Shown here: positions 1 through 12,329 of the stretch, piece by piece
How positions within the stretch are numbered: position 1 is the first letter of the stretch
Layout: each line of letters begins with the position of its first letter
NCBI GenBank assembly: GCA_050084515.1
Contig: CM114273.1
Location: 24,738,001-24,802,000 of the forward strand
Direction: 5' to 3'
Source: Blasia pusilla
Taxonomy: Eukaryota > Marchantiophyta > Marchantiopsida > Blasiales
DNA: 64,000 nucleotides
The notes under the pieces: generated by a model
Seen by the model: only the letters and a program-made list of their open reading frames with translations
Databases searched by the model: none
What the model was told of the DNA's origin: nothing
Translations under genes and position numbers: made by a program

Positions 1-187
1 GTGTGAAACGCGCCTTTGTGTCTGATCAGCTGCTGCGCGGGAGAGTGAGGAATGGAGATCGCGAAATGAGAAACCAGAAATGAGCGATTTCTGCCCTATT
101 TATACTTTTCTAGCCGTTGGGCTGACCGTTGGGTCCCGTCGTCTGTTCGATGGCGACGTGCCGGAGGTTACGGAAATCCGGAGGTGA

Positions 188-722
188 AAAATGGCAACCC
201 GTCGGAGTCCGACAGGTTGCGTGCCTCCGCCATCCTGGGTACGTCGCCACCTGCGCGAGCAACCTGTCGGAGACCGACAGGTTGAGCGCCTCCGCGTCTT
301 CGGAAAAGAACGCGAGGTACCCGCGCAACCCGTCGGAGACCGACATGTTGCGCGCCTCCGCCGTGTTTGGGACGGGAACGGGACGTACCCAAGCAATCCG
401 TCGGAGACCGTTGGGTTGCACGCTTCCCTCGTTAAGGGTTAAGAACGCGGGCTTCCCGCGCAAGTTGTCGCAGTCCGATTGGCTCCACACTTCATGTAAG
501 CACCACAAGGTGAGGCCCTTGCGCGACCCGTTGGAGGGCGACGAGTTGCACGCCTCGCCGTCTGTGGCCAAATAGGTGAGGCACCCGCGAAACTCGTCGG
601 GAACAGACGGTTTGCACGCCTCCGGCATCTTTGGGCAAGAAGGAGCGTGATCAGAAACTTCGTCGGAGAGCGGACGGGTTGCTCGCCGACAATGTTTGGC
701 GGCGTGCAACCCGTCAGCCAAA
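188..722. repeat. Palindromic ~66-bp minisatellite (about 8 units)
   Basis: About eight imperfect head-to-tail units of 63-69 bp begin near 190, 259, 327, 395, 460, 524, 588 and 655. Each opens with a near-palindromic core of the type AACCCGTCGG-AGA-CCGACGGGTT, followed by a GC-rich spacer often reading GCGCCTCCG. The open frames that cross this block on both strands are repeat translations (recurring R-R-S-P-T-G-C strings), not genes. Related palindromes recur at 3118-3370 and once near 5097, so the motif brackets and enters the transposase remnant. Confidence 0.85.
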
Positions 723-998
723 GTTGCGTGCTTCCGATTAGGTTCGGTAATTTTGAGTTACCAGGACTCGGTAGTTCCAAGTGTGATTGGCAACCCTCTG
801 CTTCCCAAATCCGGTAACACATTGCAACAGAATTGAATGTGTTACAGAATTGGATCCATTGTGTCAGACAATGTCACCCACCGAATTCATCTTGTCAATA
901 AAAATCTTTCAGGAATATTTGTTTTCCTATTCACTATAAGTTAAAAATTCTCATTCTCTTTCTCATTCTCACCCTCCTCCCGTACGAAATTTCTGGGA

Positions 999-3900
999 AT
1001 GGATAATTATGTTAAGCTCACTTGTGGCAGTCATCTGGCGGCCCTTCCTCAATCAGAAATCATTCGACCCCAAGCTCGTGAGTGTTTCATAGCAGTGGAT
1101 GAAAATTTTCTGTCTGTTCGATTTCTTCTCCAAATTGGAACCATCTTTGTATCCAAAGATGTTAGGGTGGACGGTACGGAAGACATAATAGGTGAGACGA
1201 TCCAGCCAGTGACCTCTGACCGTAAAGTATGGAATCTCCTACCTCTAGCAAATGGTCAATATAGAGTTTACGGCCTGCCCCTGAATTCGTATGTTTCCCA
1301 AGTCTAGAATTTCCTAGTGCTCCGAGCTCTACTTTTGCAACTCCAAGCTCTATAAATCCGGCTTCGACTCCAACTTCGCAAGCTCGTAATAATGTTGTTC
1401 TTCCTGAAGAGATTCTGGATGTTATCAACCTCAGTGGATCTGTCGGATACCAATCGGGCCCTCTCTCCGCCTACTTGTTCCTCTTGCGAGTATCAGGAAA
1501 TAGTTTGCTTTCGTCTCTGGCCTTGATAATGTTCAAGCACATTCTTGTCGACGAGCTGCCGCCCACGTACGATGGTAATTGCATTTTTGAGTTGCCTCCA
1601 CTTGCTGCTCCTGCTCAAAAGAAGGATGGAGGACGCCTGCAGGGTATGGACAGAAAGTCTGATTGTCATCGATGATGCAGGCTTCAACGGACTAGTGCTT
1701 CCATTCCAGATGGTCCTTGGATTGTCTCCCGCCGCCAATGCGTGGGAGCCTTGGAGTGTAGAAGTCCAGCATGCCCTTATCTAGAGCGCAACGGGCGAGT
1801 CAATACGTCGCAATTCCCTCCCAAGAATGCAGAAACTCCATACGAGGTCGGTGCCACCATACCGCCGGGAGGCCATCGATGTCCTCATTGTCATGCATCG
1901 CCCTTCTGCATTGGAGCGTGTCCAGGGTACATATTTTTCATTGTCCACGACTTGGGCTCCACGTCAGAGTATACAAGGCTGGCAGTTCATGTTGGCTCCC
2001 ACATTCATCCTGTGACCGATGCAATTCAAAGATACATCAAGGAGGATGTGGCGAAGAAAGTAACCGAGGTCTACAGAAACTCTCCGGGTTCAAAGCCCGG
2101 AGTGATCAAGCTCACAACGGCATCACAAATTTGTGAACAATTGCTTGGAATCCCTGGACAGGGCGAGATCACGGCGGTTGAGGAGAAACAACTATGGGAA
2201 AATCTCGCATTTCTTGTTGATCCTGAATGCTTTCGGAATTTGCTGCGTCAAATACGAGTTCTGGATGGAAAGACGGCCGAAATGGATGCCATCACCAGAA
2301 TCAAGGCCAACTCCAGATTTCCATTCATTCAGAGATGGCAATTCATGGGCCAAGGAGGCGAGGGATCCACGGCCTATGTCTTCAAAATGTCAACGACAGG
2401 TCCGTCGAGTGGCCTCGATCTTATAGATCGAATGAGGGAAGGGGAAGATCTTTATGGGAGTTGGGTAAGCTTTGATATTTGCTACAGAGTGCTGAACGGA
2501 TGGTTGACGATGGGTGCTCACGTTTATGACCATGTGGAGAAGGGACTCAAAACTATATTTGTCTGTGAAGTAAAGGTAGAAGACGTTGGCAGTTTGAAGA
2601 TGTGCTGGTTACTCTTATTGGAGGTAGTGAAGGAAAACAAAAGGCCACCTCCGGAAATTTATGGGTTCATGGCAGACAATGCACAACCTGGGTGGATTGC
2701 TATCCGGGAAGTGTTCTGGGGTGGAGAGGTTCAACCGGAGAGGGAAAGGTCGGATGCTTTCCATTGGCAATGATGTGACCGGTACACCAAATCTTGCATC
2801 AAGGAGAATAAGAGGACAGAGCATATCACTCTACTCCAACGCTGCAAGGACAGCAAAACCTTGAAGCAGGCCATGGAATGCCAGGAAGAACTTCATGGGT
2901 GGTGGAGGAAGCATGCGATTGAGGGGAAGTACAAAGAGTTGTGCTCTTGGTTGAGTTGGTGGATTGTACGTATGAGACAATGGGGAAACTTCATGCGGAA
3001 GGTGATTTCACTATTTTGTCTTGTCAAGCTCACGCTGAGAATTGTTTGTAAAGTTGTAGCTCAGGGTGAGAAGCGTGGGAACTATATGGATTTCAAACCC
3101 AAGAAACCAAGCAAGCTGTCGGATGTGACGGGTTGCCCGAGTGTGCAACCCGAAGGAAACCGACGGGTTGCATCCAGATTTTTGGTGCAACCCGAGTGTG
3201 CAACTCGTCGGGTCACAGAGTCGTTCATGGGATGCCTCGGCCTTGCAGCCCGTCGGGTTCCGACGAGTTGCAGTAGGTGGGTTTAAGGTTACAACACGTC
3301 GGGACCCGACGGGTCGTAGAGTCGTTAGGATGCCTCAGGCCTCCAACCCGTCTGGTTCCGACAGATTGCTTATTTCTTTGACTCTTGAGTTATTTTCGTT
3401 CCCTTCTAACATTGCCGTCGTTGCAGGGATTGAACGTTCATGAAAATGCCCTCTGCCCCAACACAAGTGGAGTAGAAAGTGTTCATTCCTCTTGGAGGTC
3501 GTCACAAGCATGCCAAAGAATTTCATTTTTGGAGGCATGCCAACAAGACCAGGCAAGAGCAATGCTACAGTCTGCAGCATCCCATATCTTCCTCACAAAA
3601 GGCATAACAAAAGGAAAGGGGCCGTCGATCTACGAGCTCTATGTGTCGGTATTGGTGAGATCTGGTGATGAAAAAATGTATGTGGAAGCCTTCAACCGGT
3701 GCGTAGCTGGAACTCCACTCGAGCAAGACGTACACATTGGTAGGGATATTCGTGGGCGAGTTTCAAGACGTCCCATACAGATGGTAGTAGAGCAGTCCGA
3801 GCGAGACTCGTGGAGACCATATAAGTATCTTGACTTCAGGCATGTGAAGAGGCATCATCGAGGAACGAATCCGGTGATTGATTTGGATGAGGAAATTACA

Positions 3901-4918
3901 CCGCCCAGGTATTCGGGGACTCCGAACCCATCCCAAATCCGTGATGGAGTTACTTCTCCAAAATCAGTGAATGTTTTATTTCAAAAGCCCTCCGTTCTTT
4001 GGAAGTTCGCAACATCCCCGTCCACCGGGGTGGTTCAACAATATGGGATTCCGGTAATGGAGGTGGATTGCAACCTAAAATGGTGGCATATATCTCGGAG
4101 CAACCCCGGACGTGGACCCACCTGCAGGGCAAGATCTGATGGCATTAGGAGAGCATGCGGCACTTTCCTAAATAAGAACTGTACAAGTGCCTGGGTTTTG
4201 GGGACTCAAAACCTTTGATCGTTTCACGAGGACCGGGGATCAATTGAAGTACTTCTTCTGCCCAAATGAATCTTGCACTTTCTGGAAGTCTTATCCGGTT
4301 GCCATTGGAGCTCCCGGGAATACCCCCACGATTTGGCCCATCGCCGCAGGTACGAACTGCACTCAAGACAAAGTGGACAATCTTACAAGTGCCGGTTTCA
4401 GACTCGTAGACGGGGGAAGTTCAGAGCATGTTTGCATTACAGAGACCTTCGCATTTCGTATTCAACCCAAGATTGATGTCAACATGTACCCGGAGAAGGT
4501 GGATGATCTCAATCCATTATTTCTGTTTGAGTCTAGAAATGGGGTGAAGAGAAACAGAATGTGCAGGCCAACGGTGGAGAGAGCAAAGCGAATTGCATCA
4601 GCTCGGGAGGCAAAAATGGAGATCATCGCCACGAAAGATGTCTTGAGTGGCAATGGAATAGGAAGGATGTATTGGGTCAGGAACAGCACTGTAAATTCAA
4701 GTGTCACATGGGTGTATGTGGTGCACATCTGTTGCTTTCCCACATGTTCATGTGATGACTTTGTCCAAAGAGAGACAAGTGGCAAAAGGTATTTCCCTTG
4801 TAAGCACATGTACTATGTGTTGCTGGTAGTTTTAAGAGAGTCGGAGGTAGGAGTAGTAATCCACCAACCAATTCTGTCCCTCAAAGAAGTTCGAAGTATT
4901 TTAAACAAACCACTTTGA
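999..4918 (+). mobile_element. Degenerate MULE-like DDE transposase with SWIM zinc finger
   Basis: Remains of a DNA transposon of the Mutator-like (MULE) type, whose transposase would cut and paste the element. Parts in order: an N-terminal region (999-1307) that continues in broken frames; a Cys/His cluster (CPHC) and a long open frame (1742-2773) containing Asp-bearing strings VSFDICYR, HVYDHVEK and GFMADNAQPGW, which fit the first acidic residues of the DDE core; then, after one in-frame TGA at 2771, the same frame continues with a Trp-rich helical part (WWIVRMRQWGNFMRK) to about 3050. A plausible intron follows, ending at GTTGCAG near 3427. The last frames are 3385-4218 and 4187-4918. The final one carries a SWIM-type zinc finger: C-S-C at 4745-4753 and C-K-H at 4799-4807. 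The shifts, the stop and the unclear splicing indicate a dead copy. Terminal inverted repeats were not identified. A host gene derived from such a transposase is the alternative but is less likely given the breaks. Confidence 0.75.
3118..3370. repeat. Palindromic GTCGG/CCGAC units inside the transposase intron
   Basis: About five diverged copies of the AACCCGTCGG...CCGACGGGTT palindrome seen at 188-722 (for example near 3140, 3165, 3245, 3295 and 3345). They lie between the catalytic-core frame and the next coding frame, just upstream of a good splice acceptor at about 3427, so they probably sit in an intron of the transposase. Confidence 0.7.
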
Positions 4919-5380
4919 GGATGCAAAATGAGGTTTTAGATTGTACTTTTATTTTTCCTCAACCTTCATTTTGAGCTTGAACTCTATTCAGCCCTAGGCA
5001 AATGATAGATTTTTTCCAGACCTTGGATGGAAAAAGTGATTGGTTCCACACTTATGATTCCACTGATTTTTCAGTTTTCTAAATTTTGTGCAATTTGCAA
5101 CTTGTCGGACTCAGAGGGGTTGCCAAAATATGGAAGAGGAAAAAAAAACCTGTGGGACTGCTTAATATATGAACAAAAAAGTGCAAAAAAATTCAAACAA
5201 AAAGTTTCCTCTCTTCAACCCAACGGAAACTCTCTTCAAAAAAAAGTATCTATTTCGGTTGAAGGTAGTTTCCTCTCTCCTCTCTCCTCTCTTCCTCTCC
5301 TCTTACCGCACCTCTCTCCACACATCCACCTATCCATCCAATTGCCATACATATCCTTCTTTTCTGGCATGACTGTGGCA
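4919..5380. other. Non-coding flank of the MULE remnant
   Basis: No gene seen. It contains an isolated half-degenerate palindromic unit near 5097-5122, an A-rich run near 5140 and a CT-rich stretch at 5270-5340. Retrotransposon copy A (minus strand) fades out near 5380. Confidence 0.6.
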
Positions 5381-5683
5381 GATGCATACTCCCCATGTGA
5401 TAACTCCACAAGTCCTAACTCCTGCTCTGAATCAAGGCTTGATCCATATCAGAATACCAGTAGGGTCGACGAAAGATCGGCGTATCACTAGCCAACTCAA
5501 TCCGTATCTTGAGACCCTTCAGCGTACCCAAGTCTCTCATACTGAAGGAAAAAAACTGACATGCCCTCTCAAAAACCTATGAACTCGCCATCGCTCTCCT
5601 CCTATCAACTTGAGACCTATCACAGGCTCCCAAGTCTCCATCGTGACCTCACTCGGAGAGAACGAAACCTCTGGCTTTGGTTG

Positions 5684-7172
5684 CTATGTAGCAACCCTAG
5701 CCATCTCCACAACAGTCACTCCACTATGACCTCCTACACCATGCTCCTCATCCAAAAAATGAACATGTGCTGCTCTGGCCGCCTTCGCACTCTCCGCTCC
5801 AACGATGTCCCATGAAGTCCATGGGTGACTATCTCTCCTTGTCCCGCCCCTAACCAAGGCTTGTACAGACCCTGTAGGCAATGGTCCAACTCGTGGACGT
5901 GACGGCATGGATGACAATCGCGTCCGTCTCTGCTCAGCCATACCTAGGCCAACTATCCATGTGAGACAGTTGAGGTCCATCACCTTCCCCAACACCTGTC
6001 TTCGGGATGCCTCGGTCATATCTAGCACCGCCATACTACCCATAGCAAACCCCATGGCGCGCTCAAACTCATCTGCCATAGGCTCCTCCAATGCTTGAGT
6101 CACCTCATCCCAAATCATGCCTGGCCCTCCCTGACAAAAGGCATGGGATGCTGGAAAGCTCACCAACGTAGGTAAGGCTGCCCTCAACTCCCCCACCCTA
6201 TTGGCCATCGCCAACGGTGATTTATCATCCCGCGTCACCACGTGAGATCGACGCCTTGAGCCCAAAATAGCATCCACTGTGAGATGTGGTGCTCTCTGGA
6301 CTCCATCGTATGCTCGACTCAGTACCTGTGATGGTATCAGGTTCATCCACCACAGTTGTGGATGATGGGCGCGTGATCCAACTCTTGCTACATCTAACAA
6401 CACAACAGGTCCCAACCAGGACCTCACCTGATGCACACTCATCATCACACGTACACGAATGTCTCCCAACAACGGCACATTCTCCAAAATGTACGCCGAA
6501 GAACATGTCGACTCTCCTGCAAGTGTTGTACTACTCGCAGCATCTCCCAAAACATCCCTAACCTCGGATCCTCCAATCCAAACCCTCGCCAAGCTCATGA
6601 ATGAACGTGACATGACCATTCAAAAATTGCCAAATGAATGGTGCCAACTCTATCCCTGTCCTGCGCCCCCACCAAAGAGATGTGGACGGGTAGTGTATGC
6701 TGATATCCCCGTATTGCAAATATCGGCAACAACTCAGGATACCTCTGGACCAATCTCGCTACAAGACGTAATGATACTCGCCACCCGGTCTCATCTCTCT
6801 CCACATAAAGGTACTGATGCACCCCTATGCCCGCCTGAAATACCGCTGCCAATCTGTGCTAGTCCCTCCGGAGAGATCTAACACCCTAACACCCTCCTCT
6901 GGACACTGCCACACAACGGGTGTGGTATCCAGTGGGGTCAATGTCTCCATTCCAGGGGCCCGATTGCCACTTGACTCTTGCTACTCCGGGATAAAAGCAT
7001 GACTCCACACCTGCCTAACAAGGTCGTCGACACTCCTCTGTAGCTCTCGTGTCGTACCCCACAATAGTGAAGAGTTCTTGCCAACATGGGAAGAGACACC
7101 CTCCATGGCCTGTCTCTCCGTGGGACTATCCACTACAAGGACATCCTCTGCATGTGTGTTCCCCTCCAACAA
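5684..7172 (-). pseudogene. Retrotransposon C5 cytosine DNA methyltransferase (copy A, broken)
   Basis: A domain of the cytosine-5 DNA methyltransferase family, which transfers a methyl group from S-adenosylmethionine to cytosine C5. Visible in order: a lead-in similar to copy B (HAEDVLVVD...LLWGTT); motif I as VLDLSGGTST near 6870, followed by a frameshift; YLYVERDE (motif II region); motif IV degraded to WSCHVHS then a stop near 6605, with the catalytic Cys kept but the preceding Pro changed to Ser and the following Gln to His; motif VI AYILENVP near 6490; a motif VIII-like SRAHHPQLWW; and motif X as ERAMGF...EASRRQVLGKVMDLNCLTWIV near 6080-5925. The tail runs into the RT linker without an LTR or a host-gene boundary, so the domain belongs to the polyprotein. 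Each motif alone is modest. Their order and their match to copy B make the call firm. Confidence 0.82.
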
Positions 7173-7636
7173 CTCTCCTAGCTAGCTAACACTACCTGTG
7201 AAAGCTGCCAACGTGGTCACAGACTCGTCTTGTGATCGACCTCCTCGTCTCGCAAACTGCATGACTAACTGACTCATCCGGTCATCACCTGACTGCCACC
7301 CTGGCCGATAAGCAACGGTCTCCTCCTAGAAGTCAAGGATGAATCCTAGGGGATATACCCGTGTACTCCCCACCAACACTTCTTATGACTCAACTGGTGT
7401 CGTAATTGCACGTGTGCGCACCATAGCTCTATCCGTCAAATGCTCTGGCTGGACTCTGACAACTATCTCCTATCGAGTCATATACTACGTGGGTGACACG
7501 CCCCCAATCGAGGTCTGTATCTGGAAGGGACAAGGCTAAATGTCGGCCTTCCGTAACCCCAACGTTAAACATGCCATCTTCCCTAACATCAAGGGTTGCG
7601 CTCCCGAATCAAGTAAGACGAGCTGCAGGTGGTATA

Positions 7637-7830
7637 CTATCCCGTCGGACTAACCAAGCAAAATACTGTAGCTCGGTTATCCAATAACACTACTCCAGTT
7701 GTCACCACAACTCGTTCTATGGCCGGTTGAGTTGACATATCTACCAATGGCCGCCGCATGCCATGACTTTGTGGGGGACGTCCTGAGCATTGGCTCAGAG
7801 GGCAAGTCCACCACCTCCTCAACTACCTCT
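7637..7830 (-). pseudogene. Protease-region remnant of copy A
   Basis: A short stretch reading QPAIERVVVTTGVVLLDN and FCLVSPTG aligns with copy B (RPAIEYAMASPSVVLVDN, FQLVSPRG), where it immediately precedes the DSG aspartic-protease motif. In copy A the frame breaks just after it and no catalytic DSG is readable. It lies between the gag remnant and the methyltransferase, the same position as in copy B. Confidence 0.55.
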
Positions 7831-8396
7831 GAACAAGAAGCATTCACCTCTCCATGCTCACACAACGTGGTGGCCAGCCAGAATACCTCAACTCGTCCAA
7901 CTCCCAACGTTGCCAACTCTATGGCGGAAAATAGCGAAGTCTGGCTCACTTTGATGGCCACCTCCAACACTATGGTTGAAACTCACTCGAGCCGACATAA
8001 CTCCAACTCATCGTGACGTCGACGTTCCTACCTGACCTGTAGGCACCGCTGGTCTTCGAGGCACCATCGATGATGTGTGTAGTGCCTCCGACAATGTGAA
8101 TGACTGTGGAACCCTGGCCTGCCGCCCATCGGTCCCCTCCGTTGGGTCAATCTCAACTCCACCTCTCAATGGATCATTGCCTCTTTCAGCACCTCGAGTC
8201 ACCACTGCAGCAGCCTCAACCTGAGCTGCACTACACATAAACCCCATACTAGCGAGATCCTCACCCGGGTCAGGGTAAGAGGTAGAAGTTGGATCCACAC
8301 TAGTTGCTCGCGGCTCTGTGCCTTCTATGAGCTACATCATCGTCATGGCAACAATCCTCTGCTCCAACTGATCGTTGCGTGAGAGAAGTGTCGGCT

Positions 8397-9330
8397 CTAC
8401 TCCTCACTCATGTTGAGCTCAATACGCTCAAACAACTCAAAGACCACCTTCAATGTGGGCTTCGCTGTGTGAATCAACACCGCATCTCGGACTCTCCTCG
8501 GTAGTTCTCGTTCCAAAACCCCATACCAATATTGGACTGACTGCGCCTCAGTCACTTCATACGTAGCAATGATCAGCCTCCTCATACGTGTGAATTCCTC
8601 TCTCAAACTCTCACCCGATGGTCGCTGAAAATCATGTAGATTCTTCAGCTTGTCGGTGCGTACGCCATGGTAGCTCTTCCCCAACTGTCGGAAGAACTCC
8701 ACTATGGGACTTAAGCTGGGTGGCCCTCTACCACCAGAGGTCTATGCCACACTGCCAATCTCACTGCCCTCCTCTCCATCTAGTCTCCGGGTTGATGGTG
8801 TGGGTCTCTCTCCTCTCACGATCCCATCATATGCCTCGCGACCACTAGTGGACACATACCCTTGAGCCCAATACATCCTTGAGGCATCGATCTCTACTGA
8901 ATATTGTGATCAAAACTCCATGTAATCATCCATCGGAGGACCCTCCAAGTGCTAGAACAACCCCTTCCATGCCATGAAAGGGTTGAACCGTATCGGGGTT
9001 TGTATCTCCTAGAAGTCGCACCACGTGTCGAACTCTTGGATAAAATCATCTAAGTCGATGGTGCCCACTGTACCCAAAAATGAAGCATGCCCTGATGGCC
9101 CATGTCATCCATTACCTACCAAGTGATACTGCCTCCATCTACGATCTCGTCATCAGACCCTGTGTCTAGTGATGAAGATCCCGCCACGGATGGATGTCGA
9201 GGTAGCTCCTCACTAGTAACCCCTCGGTATCTCACTCCACTCCGTATCACACCATTACTACTACTCGCACTACCCCGTTCTTCCAAACCCTGGAAGAACG
9301 CCATGATGACAACCCTGTCTCACCTGCTCA
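8397..9330 (-). pseudogene. gag remnant of copy A
   Basis: Minus-strand gag fragment. The C-terminal part (8702-8397) reads LHDFQRPSGESLREEFTRMR and VQYWYGVLERELPRRVRDAV, typical of the Ty3/gypsy capsid region. It matches copy B (IHDFQRRPDERLREAY..., IQLWYAIVDQTLRTRVHEGV). Upstream, strings such as DDFIQEFDTWCDF and MAWKGLF parallel copy B's HDFIAEFRSWCDS and WNGMFQHLE but contain several stops. No CCHC zinc knuckle is visible. Confidence 0.65.
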
Positions 9331-10229
9331 AGGACTGAGACTCACCGAGAGTCTCCCACACTCCTCACTAGCTCCCCCATGCTAATGATAATCCCGTGAC
9401 GACACACCCAGCCTCAAGCACATTCAACACTTGGGCTCACCATGAGCCTCCCAACTGACTCACCTAACCTACCTACACTCTCGGGTCATACATGCGACCC
9501 CTACTTGGCAAACGCTATATATCCACCAACATGCTACACAGGAAAAGAGTCTACACTCGTCACCATCACTATACCGACCTAGCACTAGTTGTTACCCAAT
9601 ACCCAACACTGTTAATCACATAAGATAAGTGCGAGAAAAGGGACTCGAATGGGTAACCTGATCACGCCCACCAACCTACTGCACCGTCAACATCCTATCC
9701 TCCACGTGATATGAAAACCTTTGCAACACGATACTCTCCTCGACCAACACATCGAACCTCCCGTCAACATTGGCGTGTATGCCTCCATCATAATCCTCAC
9801 AAACCCCTGTCACGCTTGAAAAAGATCATGTCCTCAAAAATCTCTCCGCCCACCCCCAAATGCGCCTCGCAACCTCAACTCAACCCCGTCCAAATGCAAC
9901 CATGCCGATCTATCACGTCACCCGTGCCTCTACCGCATTCACCCGGCCTCATGTCGGCCTGTGCCCCAACCACGCCTGTCGTATAGACCACGTCTATATG
10001 TCGGGCCTGACACGGCCTCCCCAAAGTGCCCGCATTGGGGGGGGCGGCCGTGCCCCTATGCCGGAAGGGGGTCCGCGCCCTAACCCTAGACACTAACCTA
10101 GCCTGGCCGCCCTCACGGCGGCTAAGGTCTTTTGCACAAAATACTCCCTTTCCCATTTTCCGACTGCGCCATTCTCTCAACGCTGCTATACTCGTGTGCT
10201 ACACCTGAGCACTCCTCACTGTGCTACTG

Positions 10230-10896
10230 CTCTACCCTAGTTCCCTGCCAGCGAAAATCAGGAGAAAATGAGCAGGGCTTCCGCGCACGGCCTTCCAAAC
10301 ACAAAATGACCAACAAAAATTCCAACCAACGTCTCCAGGGGCTTCCCACCAAGGCAACTCTCTTGCCTACCTACAAACAACGAATTCCCACTGGCACCCT
10401 CACATCTTTCTCATGTAAAAATAAAGAGTAGTAAAAATGGCACAACCGGCCTAAAACTCCACTCCTCAATCTACATCGGCATATCGAGCCTCGTCCATCC
10501 TACGCTATCAAGGAATCCGGACGCTAGCACCCTAGTCCTATCTCACACACATACAAGAGAGGTGCTCTAACGGCCCTACATGAGAAAGATGGCTTGGAAA
10601 AGCCATTTTCCTCCCTTATATAGCGTTGGAAAGAGCCAAAAGGATCTTCCCCTAAAAATAACTATCCAGCATGTAACATGTGCGCACAGGTTACCAAGGG
10701 CGGGTGACCTGGTCAACAAGTCACCCGGCTCTGAAACACCTCAACAAGAAGATTGTCCGAAACAACGTTGCTGATACAACGGACCTATCCTCAACCTCAT
10801 CCGACACCGTGGGACAAAGTTACACTCAAGACAATCCGCTGGCTCCTACGCCCTATCCACGATAGATCTCGGCCTATCAGCTACTCAAATGTGACA
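10230..10896 (-). repeat. 5' LTR of copy A (A-type)
   Basis: Starts TGTCACAT at 10896 on the minus strand and is clearly homologous to the plus-strand sequence starting at 30191. Shared strings include the tracts around GCTAGCGTCCGGATTCCTTG and TTTTAGGCCGG. The start fits the usual TG of an LTR. The 3' edge and the primer binding site are not certain, so the lower bound is approximate. Confidence 0.65.
10615..10622 (-). promoter_or_regulatory. TATA box of the A-type LTR
   Basis: CTATATAAG-type TATA box on the minus strand, about 275 bp into the LTR. The homologous LTR at 30191 keeps the same box at the same place, which supports a pol II promoter for the retrotransposon. Confidence 0.6.
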
Positions 10897-12100
10897 TACT
10901 GTGTGTTGATGACCTTTTGATTATTAGGAGTACAAAGGATATGGTATAACAAATCAAGCTAAAGTTTTAGGCATAATTTGATATGAAAGATTTATGACAA
11001 TTCAAATACTTCCTTGGTATTGAGTTTATTTAGGTTGGAGAGAGCCTATGATTAGTACCACAATAATATGCTCTTCACATGCCTTTAAAATATGATATGA
11101 AGATTTGTAAGCCAATCTCTACATCGTTAGACTAGAGTGTGAACTCAAGAGTGGATGAAGGAGAGTTTCTTGTAGATTCTAATACGAACAAACGCATGGT
11201 TGGAAATTTGATCTCTCTAACTATAACTAGGCCAAAATTGAGCTATGCAATTATCTTAGAGAGTCAATTCATGCAAGGACCTCATTAACCTCACATTGAT
11301 GCTCTAAGAAGGATTATGCCATATGTGAATTATTTATTCAGTTTTGGTTTCGATTTGAACCTTCTCTAAATTTATAATTACATGGATGAAGAGCTATTTA
11401 TTAGGTAGGAAACATATATGATAGATATTGTACATACGATTATTCCTTCACCTTGGGAAGCGCACTTATAAGTTATGCTTCAAAGAAGCAACATGCAATT
11501 GCATTATCTCCAACACACGCTAAGTACAGAGGAGCAACCAATATAATATATATATATATGGTGATGTGGCCTCATTGATTACTTATTAAGATTGGTGTTA
11601 GTAACTCAAGACCTAATGTAATATATATGGGTGATATTAGTAGGATTAAAATTCCTAATGACCATGAGTTTCATGCTGGATCAAAACACATAGAGGTGCA
11701 GTACCACTTTACTAGCGAGAAGGTTCTTGCAGTAGAAATTGATCTTGTATATGTAGGTATAGAGCAACAAATTGTTGATTGATATTTTTACAAACACATC
11801 TTCTAGAGATAAGTTTGAGATGTTTATAAATGATTTAGGTCTTATAGATATTGATATGAGCTTAAGGGAGAGTATTGAAGATTGAGTTATAATCAAACTC
11901 ATCCGGCATATAAATTGTTATATTTGTACTCACAAGAAAGCTTAATCTTGGTTAGTCAATTAAGCAAAATTATCTTAACTAGGGTTAGTTAATCTCATTT
12001 TATATAACTTGAGACTATGTTTAGGGAATTATTATCCCCACTATGTTCACTAAGTTTGACGTTTGGAGAGCTTTTTTTGGACTCTAAGTAAACCTAGGGC
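10897..12100 (+). mobile_element. Ty1/copia retrotransposon 3' half (RT end, RNase H, LTR)
   Basis: Begins within copia RT at the catalytic box (CVDDLLII), then KYFLGIEF, a stretch of the YMVGNLI..LTITRPKLSYAI type, SQFMQGP and HIDALRRIM. RNase H-like strings follow: KQHAIALS.THAEYRGATN, RPNVIYMGDI and HAGSKHIEVQYHF near 11460-11720. Stops interrupt nearly every 100 bp. A purine-rich tract (AAGGGAGAG) precedes a probable LTR start TGAAGATTGAG at 11876. The same family lies on the minus strand at 54675-55900. The 5' part is absent where copy A abuts. Confidence 0.75.
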
Positions 12101-12329
12101 TTGGGATAATTAATTCTATGCCATAAACTCCTTATGGGTGAAATAATATTTGATTTCCAATTTAATATTAAGTTCTTGTCTCTTAGTTGTATGGTAGTTC
12201 TACTCCATTGGTAACAACTTGCGAGGAAAAAATGCGATTGGATGTTATTCATCCTCTCATTCTTGTTGTAATACTCATCTAATGGTAGTACTTGATGCAT
12301 TACTGCCAAACTTGACATGTAAATCAAGA

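Larger units (their letters stand above)
5380..10896 (-). mobile_element. Ty3/gypsy-like retrotransposon copy A with DNA methyltransferase
   Basis: Reading the minus strand from 10896: an LTR starting TGTCACAT with a TATA box, an untranslated leader, gag remnants (about 9330-8397), a protease-region remnant (about 7830-7640), a C5 cytosine methyltransferase (7172 to about 5800), then the linker that precedes reverse transcriptase (about 5560-5390, with strings such as GTLKGLKIRIELASDTP and RRPYWYSD). RT itself is missing, so the copy is truncated at its 3' side. The LTR edge abuts a copia RT fragment at 10897, which suggests insertion into, or a rearrangement with, that element. Frameshifts and stops throughout show that it is inactive. 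The plus-strand copy at 34720-40819 has the same gene order. Confidence 0.8.

Noticed and set aside
110-721. 203-residue minus-strand open frame
   Set aside because: It is a translation of the palindromic minisatellite, which stays open because unit length is often a multiple of three.
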